From NCBI GenBank assembly GCA_949752745.1, contig OX457031.1, forward strand, positions 51,097,103 to 51,161,102: a stretch of 64,000 bases of DNA, read 5' to 3'. This stretch comes from Protula sp. h YS-2021 (lineage: Eukaryota; Annelida; Polychaeta; Sabellida; Serpulidae). The notes below the pieces were generated by a model. The model searched no databases. It worked only from the letters and a program-made list of their open reading frames with translations, and had not been told where the DNA came from. Made by a program: the position numbers and the translations under genes. The first letter of the stretch is position 1; every line of letters begins with the position of its first letter. Below are positions 46,590-57,509 of this stretch, in pieces.

Positions 46590-47965
46590 CATTTTAAAGT
46601 AAGAAAGATTCAACCGGATGGAAGAAACAGTACTGAAAAATTGCCTTTCACAGCAAGGTATTAAAATATTAAAATTTTACGCCTACGATTTTCGCATTTT
46701 CATACGAAAAACACTGTAAATGCTTCTAACTTGTAACTTCTAACTTGATAATAAAAGTATTGAGTCACAGTAAGTCACAGAGTCACAATACTTTGTGAAA
46801 AAAAAAAAAAACAAAACAAGAATTTTGGCCAATGCCGGGTTGCCGAAACCATATATATATATAGTGCAGCTCCAGCCGGATCTAAATATTTCGACAAGAA
46901 TTAGAAAAGATCGCCGGCCAGCGGCGTCCGTTTAAAGATAAAATTAAGAAACAAGAATATTATTCTTCCTGGCCTACCCCTTTAGGTGAAACCTAGTCAC
47001 ACAATCACGTCATTTCAGCACCGTTTGATCACCAATGCTCGAGCAGCTGCGCCCAAGTTAAAAAAAACAAAAATACAAATTTCCGAGAAACACAATTGCT
47101 TAAATTTCTATGAATTAATGCTGTGCCTACGATTGAAAAGAAAAAAATGAAAACGAGTCACGAGTACAGCACCCTTGGCAGTGAACCAGATCGTTTTCTT
47201 ACAGCAGCAAAATACACACTGCCAACTTTTGAAATAGCTCGAAATAGCTCATGATCTTGAGGCTGCTTCACAAATCAGTATTTCCGATTTTTGCCGTTCC
47301 ATTTCAATCCTTTCGATTAATGAATGACTGCAAACTCGGATCAAAATCGTCCTTTACTTCACATCTCAGGATTCTGAAAACCCACCAAAATTTACCTTTG
47401 GTAAAATCGTGTCACTCCCACTTATTTCACGAAGAATGCTTTTTGTTATTTCCGCAGGACTCATACCCTCAGAGACAATAATCACAGACAGTCGTATTTA
47501 TCATGGTTTATTTACAGTCAAGTTGAAAAAGTAAAATCCTAAGCGATAATTTCATATCTTTGATATGATTTTTTTCATCAAGATCGCTGAAGTGGATTTC
47601 ACACAAGATCAAGATGCCAAAGTTTCCCCTTCATCTGTTGAAATTCGAAAGAGAAACACGCGGATTAAAGGTCAAATGCATCAAAATATTCTCCCAAGAA
47701 TACTGAGAAAACAAGATGGCGACCGTTGGCCATACTGAATTTCGGATAAATCACAAACATAAACATTAGACATCAAGACATAAAAAAATGTCTAGGAGCT
47801 GTAGCAGGATTTTGAGTTGACCTAACACTGTGCCCAGCCGTAAAAGCGAAAACATTACAAAGGTGAAAGCAGAAACCGACCAATTTTGACAAAATTTAGA
47901 TTTTAACAGAGGGCCTCATGGGCATGAAAAACCGACAAAGGAAGACGATGGAAAAACACTGCCCT
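46590..47965. other. CCDC93 intron
   Basis: AT-rich sequence. The plus strand holds acaagatggcgaccg (47702), a YY1-like word, with no gene next to it. No exon recognised. Confidence 0.4.
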
Positions 47966-47970
47966 ACAGC

Positions 47971-48035
47971 AAGGCCTGAAATCACGATCCTCTGAGTATA
48001 AGCGCAACGCCTAACCACTTGAGCTATTCAGGTTC
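47971..48035 (-). repeat. tRNA-derived SINE head
   Basis: The minus strand reads ggaacctgaatagctcaagt then ggttaggcg, with an intact RNA polymerase III A box (tagctcaagtgg). The B-box region (ggatcgtgatttcaggcc) has decayed from ggttcgaatcc. The tRNA-like stem partners are only partly kept, so this is a SINE relic and not a tRNA gene. Confidence 0.55.
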
Positions 48036-48149
48036 CATACCCAACGACTGGTGAAGAAGCAACACGCATGAAGACACTGATTTTTCTGCAATTTGACCGG
48101 TTTTTGGCCAATAATTTGGGCAATTTTTAGTGAAATAGCCAAACAAATT

Positions 48150-48455
48150 ACAAGCCTGAGGCAGAAGCTTGAAGGGAACATTCCTGTAAAATTTAAAACT
48201 TAACTGGACCGGATTTGTGGGAAGATTAGCAGTTTTAACGTTTCCTCAAATTTGGTCAACATTTTGGCCCAAATCACACCGGCAACATTCCTGCCAAATT
48301 TCAAAACAATCGGACCAGACTGTAGGAAAAGTAGCATTTTAAAAAATTGTTTACACACACACACGCACACACACGTTCATAATGGACGACGGACAGGCCC
48401 ACAAGTGACGAGTATAGCCCGCCGACGATAGTCGGCTGGGCTGAAAAACAATTCC
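48150..48455 (+). repeat. Hairpin-tailed interspersed repeat (family B), copy 1
   Basis: Ends with a CA run (48354-48373), gacggac words and a terminal hairpin (agcccgccgac / gtcggctgggct at 48416-48442). The same end occurs at 57430-57500 and 63600-63716, preceded by the shared words cggaccagactgtaggaaaa and gtagcattttaaaaaattgt. Confidence 0.8.
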
Positions 48456-48459
48456 AAGA

Positions 48460-49145
48460 GACCCAACCGACAGAAAGGGACAGACAGACGTGCGGACAAC
48501 CGGCGGAATGCAAAGCTCTACGGAAAATTTTGCAATAGAAAAACGGCAGCACCTCGTGTTTCTTGTTTTTACTGTGTGAAAATAAGCATATCTATATACA
48601 TCTTAAAGTCAACGAACGAATTAAGTGCCCATATGTCAATTTTACTGATTACATAGTAAAATTCTAGGCCGATGTAGTGTATTGACATTTGAATTTTACA
48701 GCAACGATGCAACTTTATCCATACCCAACAGGCATCAAATTGTCGGATCAACTAACGACTTTAGCTTTAGCAAAAAAAAATAAACATAGGTTTTTAAAAT
48801 GAATATACTTGGAGGCGGGAAAAAACGAAGACTTTTTCGAGGTCTTGGACTTCATTTGAGCGGCTAAGATTTCTGTTTTCTTATCAACGTTTGTTTTTAG
48901 GGGTGAGGGTGCCGTATGGTCCAGAAAGTGTTTTTTGCAATTCCCATCCAAATATCTCCGAGCCAAGGCCACACGTGCCACGACACATATATACTGCAGA
49001 TGACAAGAAAATGGACCTAATTGCACAGGGCAGTGCCTCCAAACTAAAACCCTTTCTGTCGGTTTCGCTGTACAGCTTAACCCGCAATAAAGGCCTGCGG
49101 TACCTGTAACATTACGTTCCCACACAGGGGTGCAAATTAAGGAAA
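48460..49145. other. CCDC93 intron
   Basis: Single-copy sequence with no recognised exon. The minus-strand frame at 48748-49218 (156 codons) shows no domain. Confidence 0.35.
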
Positions 49146-49148
49146 AAA

Positions 49149-49452
49149 CAACTAGAGCAGTGTGCATAGCGCCCCCCCCCCCCCCCTCATTCAGTTTAAC
49201 ACGGCCATCCATAGTCAATCAAGAGCTGAAATTTTCCAGGTCTAGTTGGTGCATTTTCCTTGGACGAACCTGGCCCATTTACAATACCAATCTGTGTGTT
49301 TTCCCACAGAAGCTACATACCAAGTTTCATTAAAATCCTTTCAGCAGTTTTTAAGTTATCGTGTTAACAAGCTGATGATGACAGACCGACAGACCGACAC
49401 ACGGTCGATCGCATATATTTCCCACACTTTCTACCTGTGGGGAATAAATAAT
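49149..49452 (+). repeat. Hairpin-tailed interspersed repeat (family C)
   Basis: Begins ctagagcagtgtgcatag, a head also found at 29903-29920. It ends with ccaagtttcattaaaatcct, bgacagaccgaca-like words (gacagaccgacagaccgac) and the hairpin tttcccaca / tgtggggaa with an aataaataata tail. This layout matches the 3' ends of hairpin-recognising LINEs and SINEs. Confidence 0.7.
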
Positions 49453-49454
49453 AG

Positions 49455-50045
49455 AAAATGTCGTTGCTTAACGACACATGTTCCCTAATCTAAATTTTTA
49501 TTTAACATATCGAATAAAATGATCCGTTATTAAAATTCAAAAAATAAGTGGCTTTTGTATAAGTGCAGGTGCACTTAGTAGCTGAAGGCCAACCGATCAG
49601 CCACTTAGCGGGGTCGATAAATGTCTCTGTGTGACGTCAACTAATTTTGACAGCAGAGGAAGACATTAAACTGATTTTAGACTGATAAAATTCTTGAAGA
49701 ATCGTGACGTCACAATGCATTGGGCAACTCCCTCCAGCTACAGAAATGCTGCCAAATGGATTCTTGAATCGCGTGATCGCTTAAGCAAGGTGTACAACCA
49801 TGATGACAATTATCAGAGCCTATAAAAACAATTCGGTTTCAACATATTTCAAGTTATCCGTCAATGGAGATATAGAAACTTGGGGACGGGGGAAGGGGGT
49901 GGGGTGAGGGGGGTTCACCTGAACAGCGGCCCACGATGTAAACACCCGCCTAACACCATTAACGCACCGGCAGGGTATTTGTACTGTTCTTTGGTCAATT
50001 TCCAAATCCAACGCCTTCTTCTTCGAAATGCGATGCCACCAGAAG
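49455..50045. other. CCDC93 intron
   Basis: Single-copy sequence with a G-rich tract at 49885-49912. Confidence 0.4.
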
Positions 50046-50046
50046 T

Positions 50047-50275
50047 GATTCCTCACAACCCCGCTGATCCCAAACAACCCCGCTGATTCCTCACAACCCC
50101 GCTGATTCCACCACACAACCCCGCTGATCCCAAACAACCCCGCTGATCCCAAACAACCCCGCTGATCCCACACAACCCTGCTGATCCCAAACAACCCTGC
50201 TGATCCCAAACAACCCTGCTGATTCCACACAACCCCGCTGATTCCACCACACAACCCCGATGATCCCACACAGGT
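50047..50275. repeat. 19-bp minisatellite, about 12 copies
   Basis: Unit aacaaccccgctgatccca, ending about 60 bp from the donor of CCDC93 exon 50331-50402. It therefore lies at the very start of the following intron. Confidence 0.9.
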
Positions 50276-50330
50276 GAAGACATTCCCTCCCATACAAAGA
50301 AACGAGACACAGGCTCATGAGACAGACCAC

Positions 50331-50402
50331 CTTATCACTGTCCTGGAGGCCGCCATCTTGCTTCAGCTCTTCCATAGCAGTTTGCAGCCTCTTCATTTCT
50401 TC
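50331..50402 (-). CDS. CCDC93: CCDC93 exon (third found)
   Basis: A 72-bp exon of 24 codons, phase 0 at both ends, with acceptor tggttgaacag|gaaga and donor gataag|gtggtc. It encodes EEMKRLQTAMEELKQDGGLQ then DSDK. Joined to the previous exon it gives QFKAHCK-EEMKRLQ, which matches the CCDC93 family pattern FKAHCREEM.RLQ. The codons for QDGG contain caagatggcggc, identical to a YY1 recognition word. Confidence 0.93.
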
Positions 50403-50628
50403 CTGTTCAACCAAGACGAGTGAAAACTTGTCACCTTTACTATGGAAATTAAAAAAACCAACAATCCCATTTTACGATAAGTCACCAATTCACCCTATAC
50501 AAAGCCTAGAAACCCACAAAACAATCATATAAAATTAACAACACTGTCACTATTATGAAAGTTGTCTATTGATCACGTGACAGACAAGTGGCAGTGACGC
50601 ACCAACATACATTGCCGATTTACGATAC

Positions 50629-50710
50629 CTTGCAATGTGCTTTGAATTGCTGTTCTTGGAGCTTCAGGCTCTCGTTCTTCGCCACCAGGGCTCGTAACGT
50701 GTCCAGCACG
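50629..50710 (-). CDS. CCDC93: CCDC93 exon (second found)
   Basis: An 82-bp exon with acceptor ttttgtttcag|cgtgc and donor tgcaag|gtatcg. It encodes [20 protein letters not shown] then QFKAHCK. From memory, vertebrate CCDC93 has LRALVAMNENLK.QEQEFKAHC at this place, so the match is close. The first base completes a glycine codon begun in exon 53154-53227. The intron to the next exon is only 226 bp. Confidence 0.95.
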
Positions 50711-50737
50711 CTGAAACAAAACCACTTCTGATAACTA

Positions 50738-50885
50738 ACCTCTCGTCGGTACACTAACTGAATACTACCTCTCGTCGGTACAGTACCTGAATACTACCTC
50801 TCGTCGGTACAGTACCCTAATACTACCTCTCGTCGGCACAGTACCTGAATACTACCTCTCGTCGGCACACTATCTGAATACCACA
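50738..50885. repeat. 29-bp minisatellite, about 5 copies
   Basis: Unit tacctctcgtcggtacagta plus cctgaatac. It starts about 28 bp from the acceptor of exon 50629-50710, so it occupies the usual branch-point zone of that intron. Irregular gggaacattacaggaggtat repeats follow at 50980-51080. Confidence 0.85.
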
Positions 50886-51284
50886 GTGCCGTGTATTCAA
50901 CTATCAACATTAAAAAACTATTTGGTTTTTGAACATTACAGAACTTGCGGAAACATAACACGGCGTATGGGTATATTACTGAATTTATGAAAACATTACT
51001 AACAACACTACAGGACGTATAGGAATATTACAGGAGGTATGGGACCATTACAGCACGTGTGGGAACATTACAGGAGGTATGGCAGGCGTCAGGTCAGCAG
51101 TGGTTTTGCAACAAGAAACTTGCCATAACCTTAAAATCAACATGGCGTCCAAGCAGCCATTTGCTATTACGGATGGTCTTGAATGTCAGCTTCAAATAAG
51201 AATGCCGATAAATTACTAAGAAAAATTGAAGTAACTCGAAATGTTTTCCAACTTCAATGTGAAACGAATGCCATTAAGAGATAA

Positions 51285-52600
51285 CTAAGGCAGAGATACG
51301 ATCCCCCGTGTAACGCGGATGACCCATGAAATCGGTGCTAAGGCAGAGATACGATCCCCCGTGTAACGCGGATGACCCATGAAATCGGTGCTAAAGCAGA
51401 GACAAGATCCCCCGTGTAGCGCGGGTGACCCATGAAACCGGTGCTGAGGCAGAGACACGATCCCCGGTGTAGCGCGGATGACCCATGAAATCGGTGCTAA
51501 GGGAGAGATGCGATGCCCGGTGTAACGCGGATGACCCATGAAATCGGTGCTAAGGGAGAGATGCGATCCCCGTGTAACGCGGATGACCCATGAAATCGGT
51601 GCTAAGGGAGAGATGCGATCCCCGTGTAACGCGGATGACCCATGAAATCGGTGCTAAGGGAGAGATGCGATCCCCGTGTAACGCGGATGACCCATGAAAT
51701 CGGTGCTAAGGGAGAGATGCGATCCCCGTGTAACGCGGATGACCCATGAAATCGGTGCTAAGGGAGAGATGCGATCCCCGTGTAACGCGGATGACCCATG
51801 AAATCGGTGCTAAGGGAGAGATGCGATCCCCGTGTAACGCGGATGACCCATGAAATCGGTGCTAAGGGAGAGATGCGATCCCCGTGTAACGCGGATGACC
51901 CATGAAATCGGTGCTAAGGCAGAGGACAAGATCCCCCGTGTAGCGCGGATGATCCATGAAATCGGTGCTAAGGCAGAGACACGATCCCCCGTGTAACGCG
52001 GATGACCCATGATATCGGTGCTAAAGCAGAGACATGACCCCCCCCCTCCCCCCCTCCGTGTGAGGCGGATGACTCATGAAATTGGTGCTAAGGCAGAAAC
52101 ACCACCCACCACCCCCTCCCCGGTGTAACGCGATGACCCATGATATCGGTGTTGAGGCAGAGACACGACCTCCCCCCCCCCCCTCCCTCCCTCCGTGTAA
52201 CGCGATGACCCATGATATCGGTGTTGAGGCAGAGACACGACCTCCCCCCCCCCCCCCTCCCTCCCTCCGTGTAACGCGATGACCCATGATATCGGTGCTA
52301 AGGCAGAGACACGACCTCCCCCCCTCCCTCCCCCGGTGTAACGCGATGACCCATGATATCGGTGATAAGGCAGAGAAACGACCTCCCCCCCCCCTCCCTC
52401 CCCCCGTGTAACGCGATGACCCATGATATCGGTGCTACGGCAGAGAAACGACCTCCCCCCCTCCCTCCCCCCGTGTAACGCGATGACCAATCATATCGGT
52501 GCTACGGCAGAGACACGACCTCCCCCCCCCCCCCCCCCCGCCCCGTAACGCGATGACCCATTATATCGGTGCTACGGCAGAAATACGATCCCCCGGTGAT
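51285..52600. repeat. 52-bp minisatellite, about 23 copies, with C-rich expanded variants
   Basis: Unit tgtaacgcggatgacccatg, aaatcggtgctaagggagag, atgcgatccccg. From 52030 the units contain runs of 8-19 C and a shortened cgcgatgaccc. The array lies within the 2.4-kb CCDC93 intron between exons 53154-53227 and 50629-50710. Confidence 0.95.
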
Positions 52601-52604
52601 CCAT

Positions 52605-53150
52605 GAAACTGGTGTTAAAGTCCGTTTACAAGTTGCAAACTACTGCCATTTGCATTACTTTTTCACAGTTCTAAAGCATTCAGTGGTGATATCTCGACAA
52701 AAGCTAAGTTTAATATTAAAAAAAGATATTTTGGCAATTCGCAGTGTTTGTTTTATCCGTGTGTGAAATTTAAAAAAGATGGAAGTTTTCGAGACACAGC
52801 CTGGACGACGCGTTCAGTTTCCCAGGCAAAATTATGTCAAGACGCCAAATTTTACCAAATTTCAAAATACTGTTATTTTTACCATTTTTCAGGAATTGAA
52901 ACAAAAATGCGGCGCTGGACACCTTCAACATATGCTCTATCCGTGAGTGAAATTTCAAAACAATTCGAGCTGTAGGTTCAGAGATATAGCCCGGACACGC
53001 ATGTGGACAGATGGACAAGCTCACAATTCGCCGGTATAAATACAGCAAATACTGTACGTTTCAAATGGGTGCTGCAACATTATTTATGAATACAGGCTCG
53101 GCAAAAAGAGAAGACTAGTTTACGAGCGATGAGGTTAAACATGGATTACG
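52605..53150. other. CCDC93 intron
   Basis: Contains a decayed hairpin-tailed repeat (aaatttcaaaacaattcgag, gacagatggacaagctcaca, 52940-53045). Confidence 0.5.
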
Positions 53151-53153
53151 CAC

Positions 53154-53227
53154 CCTCTGTTTTCCTCTGTTTCTAAGGCTGAAATCTCGGTCATTTCCGC
53201 ATCAAGTTTTTTGCTCTCCTCTTCTGC
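53154..53227 (-). CDS. CCDC93: CCDC93 exon (first found)
   Basis: A 74-bp exon with acceptor acgttttatag|gcaga and donor cagagg|gtgcgt. It encodes AEEESKKLDAEMTEISALET then EENR, leaving GG. The family has a YSEKLDKE...LEKIE coiled-coil stretch about 20 residues before LRALV, the same spacing as here. It starts in phase 0, so its upstream exon must end in phase 0. A candidate lies at 55446-55489. Confidence 0.85.
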
Positions 53228-53229
53228 CT

Positions 53230-53655
53230 ATAAAACGTGTATTTGTTTATTACACGAATGGTTATGATTGTTATTTAACGCTCTTTTGCTATCCAAAGAA
53301 GGAAGCATGTTTCGCTGACGATCTATGGGATTCTACATGAATCAAGATAATCAAGGCATTCAGTTGGGGAATTTGCCACTTACACAAAATTAGTTATGCT
53401 CAAGATACTCGATAACATTACCCTGGATGGCGCCAAACTAAAGACCTAACACCACTGGTCCCTAGCCGAACCGAATGTTGGCGATATTAAATAGTTATCG
53501 AATAAAAATGTCAAACAACTACAGTTGTAAGCAGGGCATAGCTTTTATGAGTCTAGGTAACTACGTCACTGAGCTGTGTGCCGTTATATCTGATGCCGTT
53601 ACAACGAGGACGTGTTGTATTTACTCGACATTTACATTTTATTTCATTGATTGTT
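53230..53655. other. CCDC93 intron
   Basis: Single-copy sequence; no further exon recognised. Confidence 0.4.
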
Positions 53656-53660
53656 ATGGC

Positions 53661-54132
53661 TGAGTATCCAAGGACATCCTGAGTATCCAAGGACATCCTG
53701 AGTATCCAAGGACATCCTGAGTATCAAAGGACATCCTGAGTATCCAAGGACATCCTGAGTATCCAAGGAAATCCTGAGTATCCAAGGACATCCTGAGTAT
53801 CCAAGGACATCCTGAATATCCAAGGAACTCCTGAGTATCCAAGGACATCCTGAGTATCCAAAGACATACTGAGTATCTAAGGACATCCTGAGTATGAAAG
53901 GACATCCTGAATATCCAAGGACATCCTGAGTATCCAAGGACATCCTGAGTATCCAAGGAACTCCTGAGTATCCAAGGACATCCTGAATATCCAAGGACAT
54001 CCTGAGTATCCAAGGACATCCTGAATATCCAAGGACATCCTGAGTATCCAAGGACATCCTGAGTATCCAAAGACATCCTGAATATCCAAGGACATCCTGA
54101 GTATCCAAGGACATCCTGAGTATCCAGGGACA
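53661..54132. repeat. 19-bp minisatellite, about 25 copies
   Basis: Unit gagtatccaaggacatcct. Three units make 57 bp, so all three minus-strand frames stay open for long stretches without being genes. Confidence 0.95.
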
Positions 54133-54189
54133 CCCCCGTCCGATATGATTTTCACAGGAAATGCACGGTGGCATGCTGAAGGGATATCA

Positions 54190-54525
54190 CTCACCCCTCT
54201 CGACAGTGATATCCTGTCGAGACAGAAAAATATTCCACAGACCGATATCCGAACGGGACAGTCATATCCCACCAGGACAGAACGATATCCCGCCGGAACA
54301 GTGATATCCCGCCGATGGAGTGATATACCGCAGGGAAAGTCTTATCCCACCAGGACAGAACGATATCCCGCCGGAACAGAGTGATACCCCGCCTGAACTG
54401 TGATATCTCGCGGAGACACAACGATATTCCTCCGAGACAGAGCAAAATCGCGCCGCCGTTAAGAGCGATATCTCGCATGAACACAGCGATACCCCGTCGG
54501 GTCCGTGTGATATCCAGCCAGGTTC
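54190..54525. repeat. 19-21-bp degenerate minisatellite
   Basis: Units of the form gatatcccgccggaacagt and cttatcccaccaggacagaa, strongly diverged. Confidence 0.75.
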
Positions 54526-54597
54526 CTGGAGTTTTTCTAGGAAAGTTACAATTCATACAGTTCTGTTCCGAAAACGTTGACCACAGTCAGGGCAGGA

Positions 54598-54905
54598 AGT
54601 GTCGGGATCCCGCTGCTCATGCAGGAACTGTTGCTGGGATTCCGCTGCTCATGCAGGAACTGTTGCTGGGACCCCGCTGCTCATGCAGGAACTGTTGCTG
54701 GGACCCCGCTGCTCATGCAGGAACTGTTGCTTGGATTCCGCTGCTCATGCAGGAACTGTTGCTGGGATCCCGCTGCTCATGCAGGAACTGTTGCTGGGAT
54801 CCCGCAGCTCGTACAGGAACTGTTGCTGGGACCACGATGCTTATGCAGGAAATGTTCCTGGAACCCTGCTGCTCATGCAGGAAATGTTCCTGGGGCCCGC
54901 TGCAC
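54598..54905. repeat. 32-bp minisatellite, about 9 copies
   Basis: Unit ggatcccgctgctcatgcag plus gaactgttgctg. Confidence 0.9.
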
Positions 54906-55000
54906 GACGCGATGTTTTCAGAAACTGACAGGAAGTGCCGAGGTCACTTTTAGATCCCCGGATAACTGACATAATATCTGACTTAAACCCGGGATGCTTG

Positions 55001-55342
55001 TAATTTCCGTGTATAATACGCCCCCTAAATATGTACTCTTATTTTTTACTTGACTTTTGTTGACCTTACTGGACAATGCAACTGGAGCACATGTTACTCC
55101 ATCGTTATCTTTATCAGCAAGACTACTCCGTAATATAGTCTTAGACTTGAAAATCTTGACTAAAGTGTGAAATAGTGTTACTTGTATAAAATAGCCCAAC
55201 TTAGACATATAGCCATTCAAGACGTGGATATAAAGTAAGTAATAAATTTTTTGTCTCATTGGTACCACATATAATACTCACCCCTACTTTTGTTCAAAAA
55301 TCGGTGAAAGAAAACGAGTATTATATACAGAAAATTATGGTA
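55001..55342. mobile_element. Small MITE with gtataatacg-type ends
   Basis: The left end taatttccgtgtataatacg is inverted relative to the right end gagtattatatacagaaaat plus tatgg. A further copy of tataatactcac lies inside (55271). No coding capacity. Confidence 0.6.
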
Positions 55343-55445
55343 TACCCCCATTCACGCAAACCTTCTTTCACTACAGACATGGGCAACAGAGGAAAAAAAA
55401 AACGAAACGTGATCAGAACATAGTTACAGACTGAGGAAATCTTAC

Positions 55446-55489
55446 CGTGAGTGCACAGAAGTCACAGTTTACGCAGGACTTCAATTCAG
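55446..55489 (-). CDS. CCDC93: Possible CCDC93 exon upstream of 53154-53227
   Basis: A 44-bp segment ends in a consensus donor (ctcacg|gtaaga) and ends in phase 0, as the next exon requires. It encodes ELKSCVNCDFCALT after a two-base start. Position and length agree with the family's L....N.....LT segment before YSEKLD. However, three cysteines are unusual in this coiled coil and the pyrimidine tract before the acceptor (gcatag|ct) is poor. It may be a chance match. Confidence 0.3.
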
Positions 55490-55494
55490 CTATG

Positions 55495-56780
55495 CAGTTA
55501 ATTTTATATGGTTAAAAATATTTATTTAACAATAATTTGTTGATGAAATCGCTAACCACAAACCAGAACCTTGACATGTTTGTTGATACTGTGTTCAGTT
55601 TCACAACTCTTCACACTGTTAACACTTGTGTTAAATGCTGGAATGACCAGCTACCTACCATCAGTGCTTGACAAGAACATATTAATAGCTTAACTCATCT
55701 GGGGGGGGGGGGGGGGGGGGGGGGTCAATTTGTATGGTGGGTCGGGCCCGGCTTTAATACCAGCCCGGAGTTCTGAGTTTATTCAATGTACAAAAACAAA
55801 ACATGTATGTTTGGCACTTTCTGCCTAAAAATAAACGTAATTACGAAGAAATGAGAAGTACGTGATACTGGAAATAATAAAAATAAATAATAATAAATCT
55901 TTTTTTTTTACGAGAAAATATTTCAGGTTTTAGTTTGGCCAGTGGGGCACACAAGGCTACATGCGTGACCGGTTGTTGTTGTTGTTGTTGTTGTTGTTGT
56001 GCTGCTCACTGACGGCAAAGGCTTCAGCAAGCAAGTGCTAAATGCACAATAAGTATCATAAACACCCTTGTCACCAGTTTGGTAGCTTTATACTTGATTA
56101 ACATTTTCGTTTTGATGATACTGTCTGAGTAAGACGAATGTCCAGGGACATTGTGAACAGCCGAGATCTAGTGAATCTAGAATCAATAAACTTGTACTGT
56201 CTCCGAAAAGACGTGATAAAAAAAAACGGTTACTGAAAATATTTCAAAGGCAGAGACTCGCTTAATCTCTGGCGGAGGTCAGAAAAATAAATTTCAAAGA
56301 AGGTTTATTGTTGGACTACGACCAAAAATGAAAGCAATCTGAGTAGAATCACTTGCAGAAGAGCTATTTTCAAAATCTTGATCCCTGAAACGTTCGAACA
56401 GCGGCATGAGGTCAATTTTCGGAGCTGCGCCTAAAAAAGTAGTTTTTTTTTTAATTTTAAAAGAAAACATCACATGAAAAGCAATATTCTAAATTTTCGA
56501 ATACCTCTAATCAAACTGCAGCAGTCATTTTGGAAAACAAAAACATTTAAAATGCCGTCAATTGGTCAGTTTTTTTTTTTTTTTTGAGAATGGCCATTTG
56601 GCCAATTTTTGGTGGACAGCCAAAAGACTATTTTTAACGAGAGATCAATCTAGCAGATATAAAATTGGAAAAGAATGCAATCAATATTGTAGGAGGTTTT
56701 ACTAATTTTGGCCGATCGCCAAGAAAAGTTCTTGTATTTTTAGAGAAGCCTTCCTACTGAACATTTATACAAAATTACTC
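55495..56780. other. No gene recognised
   Basis: Holds a G-run at 55701-55724 and a (GTT)n microsatellite at 55974-56000. Parts near 56290-56760 have ttgaaaggaatgcaatc-type words typical of interspersed repeats. Confidence 0.45.
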
Positions 56781-56781
56781 T

Positions 56782-57225
56782 ATTATTTAAAATAAGAATT
56801 CTGAAGCCACTAAGAAACCAGATATTTTTGGTAGGTTGTTCCGGAACAGATACTGATAGTTCGAATGTCAGACAAATCAATACTGGTTCATAAGTAAGTT
56901 GAACCATGTAAATTTTTGTCTTTTGGCGGAAGGAAAATAAAAATATTGAAAAACTGCATTTGGCTTTTTATTAAAATGTCGGCAGTTCAGTATTGAATAA
57001 CTTATTGAAACTTAAAATTGTTAAAAAGTTTTTGTATTTTCAATTTTTTCATATTTTTTGTAAACAAACAAAATAAGTTGTTTATATAGTATGCAACATA
57101 AAGGGATGAAATAATGGAAAAAAAAATCGATTTCTGTGACATTCGATTAATCGGTAGTCTATTCCGGAATAGCCTATCAAAAGTATATCTGGTTTCTTAT
57201 TTGTTTCAGAATTCCTATTTTAGGA
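56782..57225. mobile_element. MITE of the TTCCGGAA family, copy 4
   Basis: The left end aaaataagaattctgaagcc, ggtaggttgttccggaacag is inverted relative to the right end ggtagtctattccggaatag, ctggtttcttatttgtttca. Both inner flanks carry the tcgaatgtca/tgacattcga pair. Confidence 0.9.
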
Positions 57226-57329
57226 GAAAAGGCATTCTGAAAATCGGGGGCCAAAACAATTTTCAATGTCCCCTATTTGGTAAGTTTTTTAGCGGACTGC
57301 CAAAAAATAGGTAATTTTTCAAGAGAGAC

Positions 57330-57505
57330 CTTGAGAACAATCGTGTAAAATTTGAAAGGCATCCTATCAAATCTGATCGAGAGGAAGCATTTTAAGTAAA
57401 ATTTACATACGTACGTACACACATACATACAGACGACGGATGCTCCCTCCCCGTACTGATGTGATATGCCCAGTCCGACGAAGTCGGCTGGTCTAAAAAA
57501 AAAAG
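57330..57505 (+). repeat. Hairpin-tailed interspersed repeat (family B), copy 2
   Basis: Shares aaatttgaaaggcatcct, acatacgtacgtacacacat and the end hairpin gcccagtccgac / gtcggctggtc (57469-57493). Confidence 0.75.
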
Positions 57506-57509
57506 CCCC

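Noticed and set aside
47971..48035. Functional tRNA gene
   Set aside because: The A box is intact, but the B box and acceptor stem are degraded; a SINE relic is more likely.
53644..54272. Overlapping minus-strand frames of 131-176 codons
   Set aside because: Translations of the 19-bp array in three frames with the same residues rotated.
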